From an uncultured Anaerolineales bacterium (GTDB lineage Bacteria > Chloroflexota > Anaerolineae > Aggregatilineales > Aggregatilineaceae): a stretch of DNA of 43,134 nucleotides. The notes under the pieces are model-generated. The model was not told where the DNA came from and ran no database searches. It was given only the letters and a program-made list of their open reading frames with translations. The translations under genes and the position numbers were made by a program. Location: assembly GCA_937135955.1 (NCBI GenBank), contig CAKZOB010000071.1, forward strand, positions 1 to 43,134, given 5' to 3'. Positions 18,938-27,728 of the stretch are shown piece by piece (within the stretch, counting starts at the first letter, position 1; every line of letters starts with the position of its first letter).

Positions 18938-19411
18938 ATGAGTCTTGAAGTTGCCATTCCGGGGTGGAAAGTTTTGCACCTTGAACACGTGCTGTTCGAT
19001 CTGAACGGCACGCTGGCCTGTGAAGGCCGAATCGCCCCCACTACACGCGAACGCCTGGTGGCCCTGGGCAGGCAGGTGACGCTGCATGTGATGTCAGCCG
19101 ATACTTATGGCACGCTCGAACGCGAAGTAGCGGGATTGCCGTTGCAGCTTCACCGGGTGGAGGCCGGCCTGGGGGCAGCGCAGAAGCTGGCCGTACTGCG
19201 TCAATTGGGCGCGGCAGTGACGGCAGCCGTGGGCAATGGTCACAACGATGTGGAAATGTTGCGCGAGGCGGCGCTGGGGATTGTCGTCCTGGGGCCAGAA
19301 GGGGCGGCTGTTCAGGCGCTGCTGGCAGCGCATGTGGTCTTCAACGCTCCCGACGATGCGCTCGACGCGCTGCTCAAGCCGCGCCGGTTGGTTGCCACTT
19401 TGCGCGGCTGA
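18938..19411 (+). CDS. Small HAD-superfamily protein (soluble P-type-ATPase-like)
   Basis: I use ATG 18938 (product begins MSLEVAIPGWKVLHLEH, 157 residues), preceded by GAAAGG; the frame is open upstream but without coding character. Motif I is FDLNGTLA with nucleophile Asp21; the usual second Asp is Asn, as in soluble relatives of P-type ATPases. The C-terminal motif GNGHNDVEMLREAALGI matches the GDGxND hinge of P-type ATPases. There is no cap domain and no membrane segment. It may be a phosphatase acting on a small molecule; the substrate is unknown. It is short of typical HAD enzymes (200+ residues) but complete for this subgroup. Confidence 0.75.
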   Translation: MSLEVAIPGWKVLHLEHVLFDLNGTLACEGRIAPTTRERLVALGRQVTLHVMSADTYGTLEREVAGLPLQLHRVEAGLGAAQKLAVLRQLGAAVTAAVGNGHNDVEMLREAALGIVVLGPEGAAVQALLAAHVVFNAPDDALDALLKPRRLVATLRG

Positions 19412-19463
19412 GATGGTACCAGAGACAGTTGCGCGCAGTCTGGATTGCATTAGGATCAAGAAA

Positions 19464-19485
19464 AGCGTGACCTGCGGGTTACGCT
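19464..19485 (+). other. Leader hairpin upstream of the pseudo-receiver gene
   Basis: AGCGTGACC (19464-19472) pairs with GGTTACGCT (19477-19485) with one G-U pair around a TGCG tetraloop. No T-tract follows. It lies 35 bp before the start codon and may be a leader structure. Confidence 0.35.
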
Positions 19486-19519
19486 GTAGTGTATGCACAA
19501 GACTGGCTGGAAGGTACCG

Positions 19520-20698
19520 ATGCTCCCACGAATCGTTGTAGTTGATCCCACTCCCACTCTGGCTCGGATCGCGCGCGGCGTGCTGGCTTTGCTGGGCAAA
19601 GCATACGTGCTGATCGAGGTTCCCTCGGCAGAAGCCGCGCTGAACGAGGTCGCTGAAGGCCGTGTAGCACTGGTGCTGGCCGTTTATCAGTTGCCCGATC
19701 TCGATGGTGTGCAGTTTTGCCGGCGCGTTCACGAAACTGCGCCGACCGTTCCCGTCATCGTGCTGGCCGACGCTGACGATCCGCTACCATCGCCTGAGGT
19801 CATTGCTGGAGCGCCATGCCGTCTGTATGTGCGCCCAGTGGCAGAGGCATTTCTGCGCGGACTGCGGGCGACGCTCGAAGGAGAGACCGCAGCAGTGCTG
19901 GACGCGGCGGCACCAGTGACCGACGACACGCTGGGGCCAGTTCCTTCCGCCGATGTGGATGCGATGCGCGGCCCTGTGGCCGCGATGATGCGTGACGTGG
20001 GCGCATTGGGAGCGCTGGTGGCCGATCGCACAGGGCGTATCCTTTTCGAACTGGGAGCGACTGGCGCGCTGGACCGTGCTGCGCTGGTGGCAATGGCCGG
20101 GGCAGCGCTGACGCGGACTGCTCCTATGGGATCGCTAGTGGGTGGCAACGCCTGGACGATGCACTATTACGACGGAGATCGCTTCGATGTGTTCGTCCTG
20201 GCGCTGGGGTTGCATTACTTCCTGGCGCTGGTCTTCGACGGCGCGAATCGCAGCGCCTTTGGACCGGTGACCATGTATGGTCGGCGCGTCGCGGATCAAC
20301 TCATCCGCACGCTGGGAGAGGCGGCCTACCGCATTACGCTCCCGTCACAGCCTGACGGCGTGGGGGGCGGAGGGGCGACGTCCCACACGGGACAGCCCGA
20401 TAACCCTACGCGCTCCAAAGTGCGTCGTGGGGAGCGAGCTACACCTGCCAAGGCCGCGCCGGTCGTTGAAACTGCAGCCGACTCCGGCCCCCGTCGCTCG
20501 CAAAGGGGAGATAAGTCCGCTCAGGCTCCGCTACCCATTGACCTGGAAGCGCTGTTTGGTCAGGCAGTGGACGAAGAACTGGCCGAGCGCCTGTTCGATC
20601 CCGATGAGTTGAAGCAGCTCGCCGCTTCGCTGGGGGGCGACGACCCCGAACAAGTTGGCTACGATGATGTCCGGGACCTGGACATCTTCAACGAATAG
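19520..20698 (+). CDS. Pseudo-receiver protein with a Roadblock-like domain
   Basis: ATG 19520 is preceded by GGAAGG at 6 bases and is preferred to an in-frame ATG at 19493. The 392-residue protein begins with a receiver-like fold (about 3-118): RIVVVDPTP, LVLAVYQLPDLDGVQFC, VPVIVLADADD, CRLYVRPVAEAFL. The phospho-acceptor position is Val55 instead of Asp, the switch Ser/Thr is Ala83 and the conserved Lys is Arg105, so phosphorylation is not expected. Residues about 145-270 (MRDVGALGALVADRTGRILFE ... YGRRVADQLIRTL) resemble a Roadblock/LC7 domain. A disordered Gly/Pro/Arg-rich linker and an acidic C-terminal helix follow. Probably a signalling scaffold; partner unknown. Confidence 0.7.
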   Translation: MLPRIVVVDPTPTLARIARGVLALLGKAYVLIEVPSAEAALNEVAEGRVALVLAVYQLPDLDGVQFCRRVHETAPTVPVIVLADADDPLPSPEVIAGAPCRLYVRPVAEAFLRGLRATLEGETAAVLDAAAPVTDDTLGPVPSADVDAMRGPVAAMMRDVGALGALVADRTGRILFELGATGALDRAALVAMAGAALTRTAPMGSLVGGNAWTMHYYDGDRFDVFVLALGLHYFLALVFDGANRSAFGPVTMYGRRVADQLIRTLGEAAYRITLPSQPDGVGGGGATSHTGQPDNPTRSKVRRGERATPAKAAPVVETAADSGPRRSQRGDKSAQAPLPIDLEALFGQAVDEELAERLFDPDELKQLAASLGGDDPEQVGYDDVRDLDIFNE

Positions 20699-20756
20699 TG
20701 GCTCAGCGTGCCCAAACGATGCGCAGCACGACGGTCGAGAATGTGGCGAATGGCAC

Positions 20757-20804
20757 TTGCACGCCGGGGAGAGCTTCACTAAAGTAAGGGATGTTGGCGT
20801 GCAA
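20757..20804 (+). repeat. Inverted repeat in the gap before fhs
   Basis: TTGCACGCC (20757-20765) is the exact reverse complement of 20796-20804, around a 30-base loop. It lies about 120 bp before the fhs start. I see no known riboswitch and no gene in 20699-20925. Confidence 0.4.
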
Positions 20805-20925
20805 ATAGAGCGCAATTGTGCTGGTCACGACGCACTCTATGGCTCACAACTCCCCGCCGCAAGTTGACTCTAGCACGCAGACATGGAAAGCATGATCTTG
20901 ATTAGCCGCTTACGGAGAATGCCTT

Positions 20926-22695
20926 ATGACCCCACCTCATGTTCCCAGCGATCTTGAGATCGCCCAGGCTGTCAAACCTCGTCCGATTCTTGAGATCGCC
21001 GAAAAGCTAGGTCTTGAGCAAGACGACTTAGACCTGTACGGAGCCTATAAGGCAAAGGTTCACCTGGCGGTGCTGGAGAAGTTCAAAGACCGGCCCCAGG
21101 GGAAATACATTGACGTGACAGCCATCACCCCCACTCCCCTGGGCGAGGGCAAGACCACAACCAGCATCGGCCTGACACAGGCTTTGGGGCGACTTGGGCA
21201 CAACGCCGTCATCTGTATTCGCCAGCCGAGCATGGGGCCGACCTTTGGCATCAAAGGCGGGGCGGCAGGCGGTGGTTACAGCCAGGTCATCCCCATGGAG
21301 GACTTCAACCTGCACCTGACTGGCGATATTCATGCTATCAGTGTGGCGCACAACCTGGTAGCTGCGGCCATTGACAGCCGTATGTATCACGAAAGTCGCC
21401 AGAGCGATGAAGCTCTCCAGAAGCGCGGCATTACGCGCCTGGATATCGATCCGGCCACCATCACCTGGAATCGCGTGGTGGACGTATGCGACCGGTCGCT
21501 GCGGCAGATCAAAATAGGTTTTAATGACGACAAACTGGCCGACGGGTCGCCCAGCCCCATCTTTCCTCGGTCAACAGGTTTTGACATTGCCGTCGCCAGC
21601 GAGCTGATGGCTATTTTGGCGCTGACCACTGGCCTGAAAGACCTGCGGCAGCGGGTAGGGCGGGTGGTCATCGGTAGTTCCCGCGCGGGCAAGCCCATCA
21701 CCCTGGAAGACCTGGGCGTGGCCGGAGCCGTGACGGTGTTGTTGCGCGATGCCCTGATGCCCAACCTGCTTCAGACTCTGGAAGGGCAACCGGCCTTCGT
21801 GCATGCCGGGCCGTTCGCCAACATCGCGCACGGCAACAGCAGCATCCTGGCCGATCAGATTGCATTGCGCCTGGCCGACTATGTAGTCACGGAGAGCGGC
21901 TTCGGCGCGGATATCGGCATGGAGAAGTTCTTCAACATTAAGTGCCGCTACTCCGGTCTGATTCCCAACGCCGTGGTCGTGGTGGCGACGATTCGCGCCC
22001 TGAAGATGCACGGTGGCGGGCCTAAGGTGACGCCAGGGATGCCCCTCGACGAAGCCTACACGTCCGAGAATCTGGAGTTGCTGGAAAAAGGCGGAGCCAA
22101 TCTGGCCCACCATATTCAGATTGCTCGCAAGTTTGGCGTGCCGGTGGTGGTCGCCGTCAATCGCTTCGCGTCCGACACGCCGGCGGAGGTGGCGCTGGTG
22201 AAGCGCATCGCAGAGGAGGCGGGCGCAGAAGCGGCGGTGATGTCCGATCACTGGGCGCGCGGGGGCGAGGGGGCACTGGAACTGGCCGAAGCGGTCGTGG
22301 CCGCCTGCAACAAGCCCAGCAATTTCCGTTTCCTGTACGATCTCAACCTGTCCATCAAGCAAAAGATCGAGATCATTGCCAGGGAAATCTACGGCGCAGA
22401 TGGGGTCACCTATGAGCCACTGGCCGAAAAGCAACTCGCTTTCTATGAGGAGGCTGGTTTCGGTAACCTGCCGATCTGCATGGCCAAGACGCACCTGAGC
22501 CTGAGCCACGATCCTAACCTGAAAGGTGTACCCAAGGGCTTTGTGATCCCGGTGCGCGAGGTACGCGCGAGCGTCGGCGCGGGCTTCGTCTATCCGTTGG
22601 TAGGGACGATGAGCACTATGCCCGGTCTGCCGACCTATCCGGCCTTCATGAGCATTGACATTGACGAGAACGGCAAGATTGTCGGGCTGTTCTGA
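20926..22695 (+). CDS. fhs: Formate-tetrahydrofolate ligase
   Basis: The 589-residue protein is a full formyltetrahydrofolate synthetase, slightly longer than the usual 550-560. The ATP-binding P-loop is [16 protein letters not shown] (about 69-84); [23 protein letters not shown] and [20 protein letters not shown] are family signatures. It ligates formate to tetrahydrofolate with ATP, feeding purine synthesis and one-carbon metabolism; in acetogenic organisms it belongs to the Wood-Ljungdahl methyl branch. The ATG has GGAG ten bases upstream. Neighbours on both sides are unrelated, so it is probably transcribed alone. Confidence 0.97.
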   Translation: MTPPHVPSDLEIAQAVKPRPILEIAEKLGLEQDDLDLYGAYKAKVHLAVLEKFKDRPQGKYIDVTAITPTPLGEGKTTTSIGLTQALGRLGHNAVICIRQPSMGPTFGIKGGAAGGGYSQVIPMEDFNLHLTGDIHAISVAHNLVAAAIDSRMYHESRQSDEALQKRGITRLDIDPATITWNRVVDVCDRSLRQIKIGFNDDKLADGSPSPIFPRSTGFDIAVASELMAILALTTGLKDLRQRVGRVVIGSSRAGKPITLEDLGVAGAVTVLLRDALMPNLLQTLEGQPAFVHAGPFANIAHGNSSILADQIALRLADYVVTESGFGADIGMEKFFNIKCRYSGLIPNAVVVVATIRALKMHGGGPKVTPGMPLDEAYTSENLELLEKGGANLAHHIQIARKFGVPVVVAVNRFASDTPAEVALVKRIAEEAGAEAAVMSDHWARGGEGALELAEAVVAACNKPSNFRFLYDLNLSIKQKIEIIAREIYGADGVTYEPLAEKQLAFYEEAGFGNLPICMAKTHLSLSHDPNLKGVPKGFVIPVREVRASVGAGFVYPLVGTMSTMPGLPTYPAFMSIDIDENGKIVGLF

Positions 22696-22735
22696 GGCAC
22701 AGGCTGGCCTGGGTCATTGACGCTGTGGTATGATA

Positions 22736-22763
22736 CGTACACCGGGAACATCCCCGGTGTACG
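22736..22763 (+). terminator. Hairpin after fhs, possible terminator
   Basis: CGTACACCGGG (22736-22746) and CCCGGTGTACG (22753-22763) form a perfect 11-bp stem with a 6-base loop, followed by CTTTCT. An extended -10-like TGGTATGAT (22726-22734) lies directly upstream, so the hairpin may instead mark the leader of the next gene. Confidence 0.5.
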
Positions 22764-22801
22764 CTTTCTGGTCGGAGCGATGGCTGAAGAAGACAGTTGC
22801 C

Positions 22802-23899
22802 ATGGCTGCTTCTGAGATCGAGCAACGCATCCAGCGAGCGCTCAAGGCGCTGCGGGCCGGAGACAAAGAACAGGCTCGCTCTATTCTGCTCAGTGTGGTA
22901 GACGAGCAGGAAGACAACGAGCGCGCCTGGCTATACCTGAGCGCGGCGGTGGAAACGCTCGAAGAACAGCAAATCTGCCTGGAGAATGTGCTGGCGATCA
23001 ACCCGGCCAACGAAAAGGCCCGTCAGGGGCTGGAGCGCGTCAATAAGGCACTGGCCGCCCGGCGATCCGGGCCGACGGCATCCGCGGCTCCAGCGCCTTC
23101 TCCATCGCCATTTGTGACAACGGACTTTTCGTCGCCTGCGCCTCCGTCCGCGAAAAGTCCGTTCGTCGAGGATGTGACAGCCGAACAGAGCGCATCGGGC
23201 GCGTGGTTCGCCGCTGGGCCGTTTGTCGAGCAGCCATCTCTGCCGACGGAACCCGATCCCTACGTGCCTGCGACCAGCGTAGACTGGGCGCGCGACGATC
23301 GCCCCGCAGTCTATGGCAGCGGGCGGCATGTTGAACTGCCCTCCGATCAGGACTATGAAGAGTGGGTGCGCAGCCTCAACCTGGGCGGCGCTGGCGCACG
23401 CGCCGCTGAATCGCAAGAGTCAGCTTCTCCCTGGGCTTCTGGTGGGGGTTGGGCATCCGGCACAGCGAGTTCACCTTTCACTCTGGACGAAGACAGCCGG
23501 CGCAACCGCGATGCGGAGAGGGGCCGTCAGCAAGGGGCTGCTGGTGATACCTCGTTCGAAGAGTCGCTGCGCAGCACTATTTCCTTTGATGAGGAGATCG
23601 AAACAGCGGCCCAGGACAATGAACCAAGCTGGCCTCCGTTCTGGCGCGAGACCCCTGATGAGGTCATCGAACCATCTGCCGCAGAATTGTCGAGAGGCGA
23701 GCGCATCTCGGAGGTGGGGGGCACCCGTTCAAGGACAGGCGAGCCAGAGGTTTCTGACCCGGCGAGCTACTACGCTCTCATCCCCGATGACATCGAGGTC
23801 GTGACGGGTGTGTCTGGCTGGCGTGCAGCAATCTATTTGCTGGGAATTGCGCTTCTGCTGGTGTTGAACGCGCTGTCCTTCGGGTACCTGTTGCGCTAG
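22802..23899 (+). CDS. TPR-like protein with C-terminal membrane anchor
   Basis: I use ATG 22802 (product begins MAASEIEQRIQRALKAL, 365 residues); 24 codons upstream are open but hold a hairpin. Residues 1-90 are helical and TPR-like: ALRAGDKEQARSILLSVVDE, ERAWLYLSAAVETLEEQQIC, ENVLAINPANEKARQGLERV. A long Ser/Pro/Ala-rich, probably disordered stretch (about 90-325) follows, with repeated SPF motifs. The last 25 residues form one transmembrane segment (AAIYLLGIALLLVLNALSFGYLL), so the TPR part faces the cytoplasm as a tail-anchored protein. No catalytic domain is visible. Confidence 0.72.
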   Translation: MAASEIEQRIQRALKALRAGDKEQARSILLSVVDEQEDNERAWLYLSAAVETLEEQQICLENVLAINPANEKARQGLERVNKALAARRSGPTASAAPAPSPSPFVTTDFSSPAPPSAKSPFVEDVTAEQSASGAWFAAGPFVEQPSLPTEPDPYVPATSVDWARDDRPAVYGSGRHVELPSDQDYEEWVRSLNLGGAGARAAESQESASPWASGGGWASGTASSPFTLDEDSRRNRDAERGRQQGAAGDTSFEESLRSTISFDEEIETAAQDNEPSWPPFWRETPDEVIEPSAAELSRGERISEVGGTRSRTGEPEVSDPASYYALIPDDIEVVTGVSGWRAAIYLLGIALLLVLNALSFGYLLR

Positions 23900-23927
23900 G
23901 AAGGGTGCGGGTCATCCAGACTATCGG

Positions 23928-23959
23928 AGCGGCGTTGGCTGAGCCACGCCGCTTTTGTT
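23928..23959 (+). terminator. Rho-independent terminator after the TPR-like gene
   Basis: GCGGCGTTGGC (23929-23939) pairs with GCCACGCCGC (23943-23952) with one bulged T, followed by TTTTGTT. It lies about 30 bp after the stop. Confidence 0.75.
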
Positions 23960-24018
23960 GCCGGGGCCAGACCGTGAAATGATCATGGCTGTAGCATGTT
24001 GCTGGAGCGAGGATCGCG

Positions 24019-25254
24019 ATGCCTGAGTTCTTCGAGGTCAAACCGCCCGACGAAGCCTGGGCCTGGTGGTGGCAGCATGTCACTCACCGGACGCAGAGCG
24101 AACGGGTGAGCGCCTATGAGGCTTTGGGGCGGGTCACGGCGGAGGCGGTGCACAGTCCGGAGGCGCTGCCTGCTTTCCGGCGGGCGGCGGTAGACGGGTA
24201 CGCTGTACGTGCCGCCGATACGTTTGGCGCGTCGGACACGTTGCCTGCTTATCTGGACGTGATAGGTGAAGTGCCTATGGGTCAGGAGGCCCGGCAGGCC
24301 CTGGCAACAGGGCAGGCCTTGCTCATTCACACTGGCGGGATGGTGCCTGCCGCTGCAGATGCTGTGGTCATGGTGGAGCACACGCAGCGTTTCGACGAGC
24401 GCTCAATCGAGGTCTTGCGCCCTGTGGCCCCTGGCGAGAACGTGATTCAGGTGGGCGAAGACGTGGAGCAGGGGGCACAGGTACTTCACGCAGGCCATAC
24501 GATTCGCCCTCAGGACATCGGCGCGTTGTTGGCGCTGGGAATGGTACAGGACGTGCCAGTACGCCGCCGACCTCTGGTGAGCATCTTCTCGACTGGCGAC
24601 GAGGTGGTCGCTCCAGCCACTGCGCCGTTGCGTCCCGGTCAGGTGCGCGACATCAACGGCGGGACGATTCAGGCGCTCTGTCTGGGGGCGGGGGCGCAAA
24701 CCCGTCTGCATGGCATCATCCGCGACGATGCGGAAGCGCTCTACGCGGCCCTATCAGCCGCCCTGCCCACCGCCGATATGCTGGTGGTGACGGCGGGCAG
24801 CAGCGTCAGCACCCGCGACATGACGGCGGACACCTTCAATCGCCTGGGATCGCCGGGCGTGTTGGTACACGGGGTGGCGGCCCGGCCTGGCAAGCCGACT
24901 ATCCTGGCTGTTGTAGAGGGCAAGCCAGTGATCGGGTTGCCCGGCAACCCGGTCTCGGCCATGGTGATGTTCATGCTGTTCGGCGTGCCGGCGATCGCTG
25001 GCCTGATGGGAGCCGCTGTGCCGCGCTCCCGACGTGTTGCGGTGCGGGTGACGGCCAACGTGCCTTCGGCTGCCGGGCGTGAGGACTATGTGCCGGTGCG
25101 CCTGGTCGAACGCGGCGGGGAAGTGTGGGCACAGCCGATCTTCGGCAAGAGCAATCTGATCTTCACCCTGGTCGCTGCCGATGGGCTGCTGAGGGTGCCG
25201 ATGAACGCAACCGGTTTGCGTGAAGGTGCCTGGGCGGAAGTGATCTTGTTCTGA
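24019..25254 (+). CDS. moeA: Molybdopterin molybdotransferase MoeA
   Basis: The 411-residue protein has all MoeA segments: EALGRVTAEAV and FRRAAVDGYAVRAADT near the N-terminus, the central MogA-like domain with FSTGDEVV, TAGSSVSTRDMTAD and the substrate loop GLPGNPVSAMVMF, and a C-terminal beta-barrel. MoeA inserts molybdate or tungstate into adenylylated molybdopterin in the cytoplasm. The ATG follows AGGATCGCG. A second MoeA gene follows after 12 bp, so both are in one operon. Having two homologues often reflects one for Mo and one for W, which fits the aldehyde oxidoreductase downstream in this window. Confidence 0.95.
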   Translation: MPEFFEVKPPDEAWAWWWQHVTHRTQSERVSAYEALGRVTAEAVHSPEALPAFRRAAVDGYAVRAADTFGASDTLPAYLDVIGEVPMGQEARQALATGQALLIHTGGMVPAAADAVVMVEHTQRFDERSIEVLRPVAPGENVIQVGEDVEQGAQVLHAGHTIRPQDIGALLALGMVQDVPVRRRPLVSIFSTGDEVVAPATAPLRPGQVRDINGGTIQALCLGAGAQTRLHGIIRDDAEALYAALSAALPTADMLVVTAGSSVSTRDMTADTFNRLGSPGVLVHGVAARPGKPTILAVVEGKPVIGLPGNPVSAMVMFMLFGVPAIAGLMGAAVPRSRRVAVRVTANVPSAAGREDYVPVRLVERGGEVWAQPIFGKSNLIFTLVAADGLLRVPMNATGLREGAWAEVILF

Positions 25255-25266
25255 AGGCAGGAAGCT

Positions 25267-27186
25267 GTGGACAGCGAACGCACGATTTACCTGGAAGATA
25301 TTCCCATGGGCGAGGCGCTGGCTCGCCTGCGCGCCGCTCTGGAAGCGGTTGGCAAATGGGCGCCACTGCCTGCTGAGTTGGTGTCGCTCGACGAGGCGCT
25401 GGGGCGTGTGACCGCCGAGCCAGTATGGGCGCGCATCAGTGCGCCTCACTATCATGCGGCGGCTATGGATGGCTATGCCGTGCGCGCTGCCGACACGCGC
25501 GGAGCGACGGAGACGCGCCCCGTGCGTCTGCATGTGCCGGAGCAGGCGCAGCCAGTGAACACCGGCGCACCGCTCCCTGAGGGGACTAATGCGGTCATCA
25601 TGGTGGAGGATACGCAGGCGGTCGGCGATGATGCGATCGAGATTCGCGCGCCCGTGGTGCCCTGGCAACATGTGCGCATGATGGGCGAAGACATAGTGGC
25701 GACCGAGCTGGTCTTGCCCGCCAACCATGTATTGCGCCCGTACGATTTGGGAGCGATCGCCGGCTGCGGCCATGTGCAGGTATCGGTGCGACGACTGGCG
25801 CGGGTGGCTATTTTGCCTACCGGCTCAGAACTGGTGCCGCCGACGACCTCGCCGCGCCCCGGCGAGGTGATCGAATACAACAGCGTAGTGCTCGGCGCGC
25901 AGGTGCGGCAGGCGTGGGGAACGTTCACGCGCTGGCCGATGCTCCCCGACGATCTGGAGGCGCTCAAGGCGGCGATCGTGGAGGCGACGGCGGATCACGA
26001 TCTGGTGCTGGTGCTGGCAGGATCGTCGGCGGGGACGCGCGACTTCACCGCGCGCGCCGTACGCGAGACAGGTGCCTTGCTGGTGCATGGCGTGGCAGTG
26101 CGCCCCGGTCACCCGGTGATCATGGGCATGGTCAACGATACCCCCGTGATCGGCGTGCCAGGTTACCCGGTCTCGGCGGCGCTCACTGGCGAACTGTTCA
26201 TCCGGCCATTGCTCTATCGCTGGGCCGGTCAACCAGCGCCACGTCAGGAACGCATCAGGGGCACGCTAACGCGCAAGCTCACGTCGCCGACGGGAGACGA
26301 TGACTTCGTGCGCGTCGCGGTGGGGCAGGTGGGCGAGCGCACCCTGGTGACACCACTATCGCGCGGGGCTGGTGTGATCACCTCGCTGGTGCGGGCCGAT
26401 GGGCTGCTACACGTGCCGCGCTTCAGCGAAGGGCTGGATGCTGGCAGCGACGTAGAAGTGCTGCTCTACCGTTCGCGCGAAGAGATCGAGCAAACGGTGG
26501 TCGCTGTGGGCAGTCATGACCCCATGCTCGATCTGTTGGGGCAATTCCTGGCCGTGCGCTTTCCCGGCTACCGGCTGGTATCGGCCAATGTGGGCAGTTT
26601 GGGGGGATTGGTAGCGCAGCGGCGCGGGGAAGCGCATCTTTCGGGCACGCACCTGCTCGATCCGGAGACGGGCGAGTACAACGTCTCCTACATCAGGCGC
26701 ACGCTTGGCAATCTACCGGTACAGGTGGTGACGTTCGTGCACCGCGAGCAGGGATTGATCGTTGCGCCGGGCAACCCGCTGGGTATCCGCTCGTTCGACG
26801 ATTTACCGCGTGTGCGCTATGTGAATCGGCAACGCGGAGCGGGGACGCGGGTGTTGCTGGACTATGAGTTGCAGAGGCGCGGCATCTCACCAGAGCAGAT
26901 CGAAGGCTACGACCGCGAGGAATTCACCCATCTGGCGGTAGCGGCGGCGGTTGCTTCCGGCAGCGCAGACTGCGGCCTGGGTATCCGCAATGCGGCGATG
27001 GCGTTAGAATTAGATTTCGTGCCGGTGGGCTACGAACGCTACGACCTGGTTATCCCGCGCGCATTCCTGGACTTGCCGATGATTCAACACGTGCTGAGCC
27101 TGCTGCACGATGATGAATTCCGGGCGGCAGTGGCAGCACAGCCCGGGTATGAGATAACAGAGATGGGGCGCACAGTGTCGCTCTAG
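25267..27186 (+). CDS. MoeA fused to a C-terminal periplasmic-binding-like domain
   Basis: The 639-residue protein begins at GTG 25267 after GGAAG. Residues 1-405 are a second MoeA: DEALGRVTAEPV, YHAAAMDGYAVRAADT, LPTGSELVPP, SSAGTRDFT and GVPGYPVSAALTGELF. From about 415 comes a binding-protein-like domain, as in MoeA/LysR-substrate-binding fusions and PBP-like molybdate-related proteins: SHDPMLDLLGQFLAVRFPGYRL, VGSLGGLVAQRRGEAHLSGTHL, VNRQRGAGTRVLLDYELQRRG, GSADCGLGIRNAA. The C-terminal domain probably binds a ligand such as molybdate, tungstate or pterin and regulates the enzyme part. It lacks a signal peptide, so it is cytoplasmic. Confidence 0.9.
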   Translation: MDSERTIYLEDIPMGEALARLRAALEAVGKWAPLPAELVSLDEALGRVTAEPVWARISAPHYHAAAMDGYAVRAADTRGATETRPVRLHVPEQAQPVNTGAPLPEGTNAVIMVEDTQAVGDDAIEIRAPVVPWQHVRMMGEDIVATELVLPANHVLRPYDLGAIAGCGHVQVSVRRLARVAILPTGSELVPPTTSPRPGEVIEYNSVVLGAQVRQAWGTFTRWPMLPDDLEALKAAIVEATADHDLVLVLAGSSAGTRDFTARAVRETGALLVHGVAVRPGHPVIMGMVNDTPVIGVPGYPVSAALTGELFIRPLLYRWAGQPAPRQERIRGTLTRKLTSPTGDDDFVRVAVGQVGERTLVTPLSRGAGVITSLVRADGLLHVPRFSEGLDAGSDVEVLLYRSREEIEQTVVAVGSHDPMLDLLGQFLAVRFPGYRLVSANVGSLGGLVAQRRGEAHLSGTHLLDPETGEYNVSYIRRTLGNLPVQVVTFVHREQGLIVAPGNPLGIRSFDDLPRVRYVNRQRGAGTRVLLDYELQRRGISPEQIEGYDREEFTHLAVAAAVASGSADCGLGIRNAAMALELDFVPVGYERYDLVIPRAFLDLPMIQHVLSLLHDDEFRAAVAAQPGYEITEMGRTVSL

Positions 27187-27195
27187 CAGGTCATC

Positions 27196-27627
27196 TCAAG
27201 GGGTTGCTGGTAGCCCGGTGCGCATGGCGGCCAGCCAACTTTCCGGAATGCGCGTGACCTGTCCTGCGCGGTTGATGCAGATGTGCTTGGAGTAACCGGT
27301 CACGCACACCTGACCTGTGGCAGCGTCTACGATCTCATAGCCGAAGGTGAGACCCCGGCTGCGCAGTTCTTCGATCCAGCAGCGCGCGGTGATCTCCTGA
27401 GCGTAGCGCGTGGGGATCAGGTAGCGCGCATGTACTTCGGCGACGGTCAGCCAGTAGCCGCTGCGCTCGAATTCGGCGTAATCTGCGCCGCGCACGCGCG
27501 AATAGTGGCTGCGCGCTTCCTCGAAATAGACGATATAGTTGGAGTGATGGGTAATGCCCATGGCGTCCGTCTCAGCATAGCGGACGCGAAATGTGGTCTC
27601 GGAAACAAAGCGATCGTGCGGGGCCAC
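27196..27627 (-). CDS. Acyl-CoA thioesterase (YbgC/4-hydroxybenzoyl-CoA thioesterase family)
   Basis: The 143-residue hot-dog-fold protein starts at GTG 27627, with AAGGAG about 6 bases upstream. The active-site segment is RYAETDAMGITHHSNYIVYFEEAR, Asp21 being the predicted catalytic residue, followed by YLIPTRYAQEI. Members hydrolyse short or aromatic acyl-CoA thioesters. Substrate is not assignable. It converges on the moeA fusion gene and is divergent from the pseudouridine synthase gene. A predicted promoter lies at 27667-27695. Confidence 0.9.
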   Translation of the reverse strand: MAPHDRFVSETTFRVRYAETDAMGITHHSNYIVYFEEARSHYSRVRGADYAEFERSGYWLTVAEVHARYLIPTRYAQEITARCWIEELRSRGLTFGYEIVDAATGQVCVTGYSKHICINRAGQVTRIPESWLAAMRTGLPATP

Positions 27628-27661
27628 CGGTTGCTCCTTCTGTGGTGGGATAGATTCCAGT

Positions 27662-27695
27662 CCCGCATTCTAGCGGGCGAAGGGAGCATACGCAA
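27662..27695 (-). promoter_or_regulatory. Promoter of the thioesterase gene, -10 box inside a palindrome
   Basis: On the minus strand, TTGCGT (27695-27690) and TAGAAT (27672-27667) are 17 bp apart. The TAGAAT box is exactly framed by CCCGC and GCGGG (27662-27677), which could serve as an operator. Confidence 0.5.
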
Positions 27696-27728
27696 TGGCC
27701 GGGCGGGTGCGCTGACGGAGCGGGAGAA

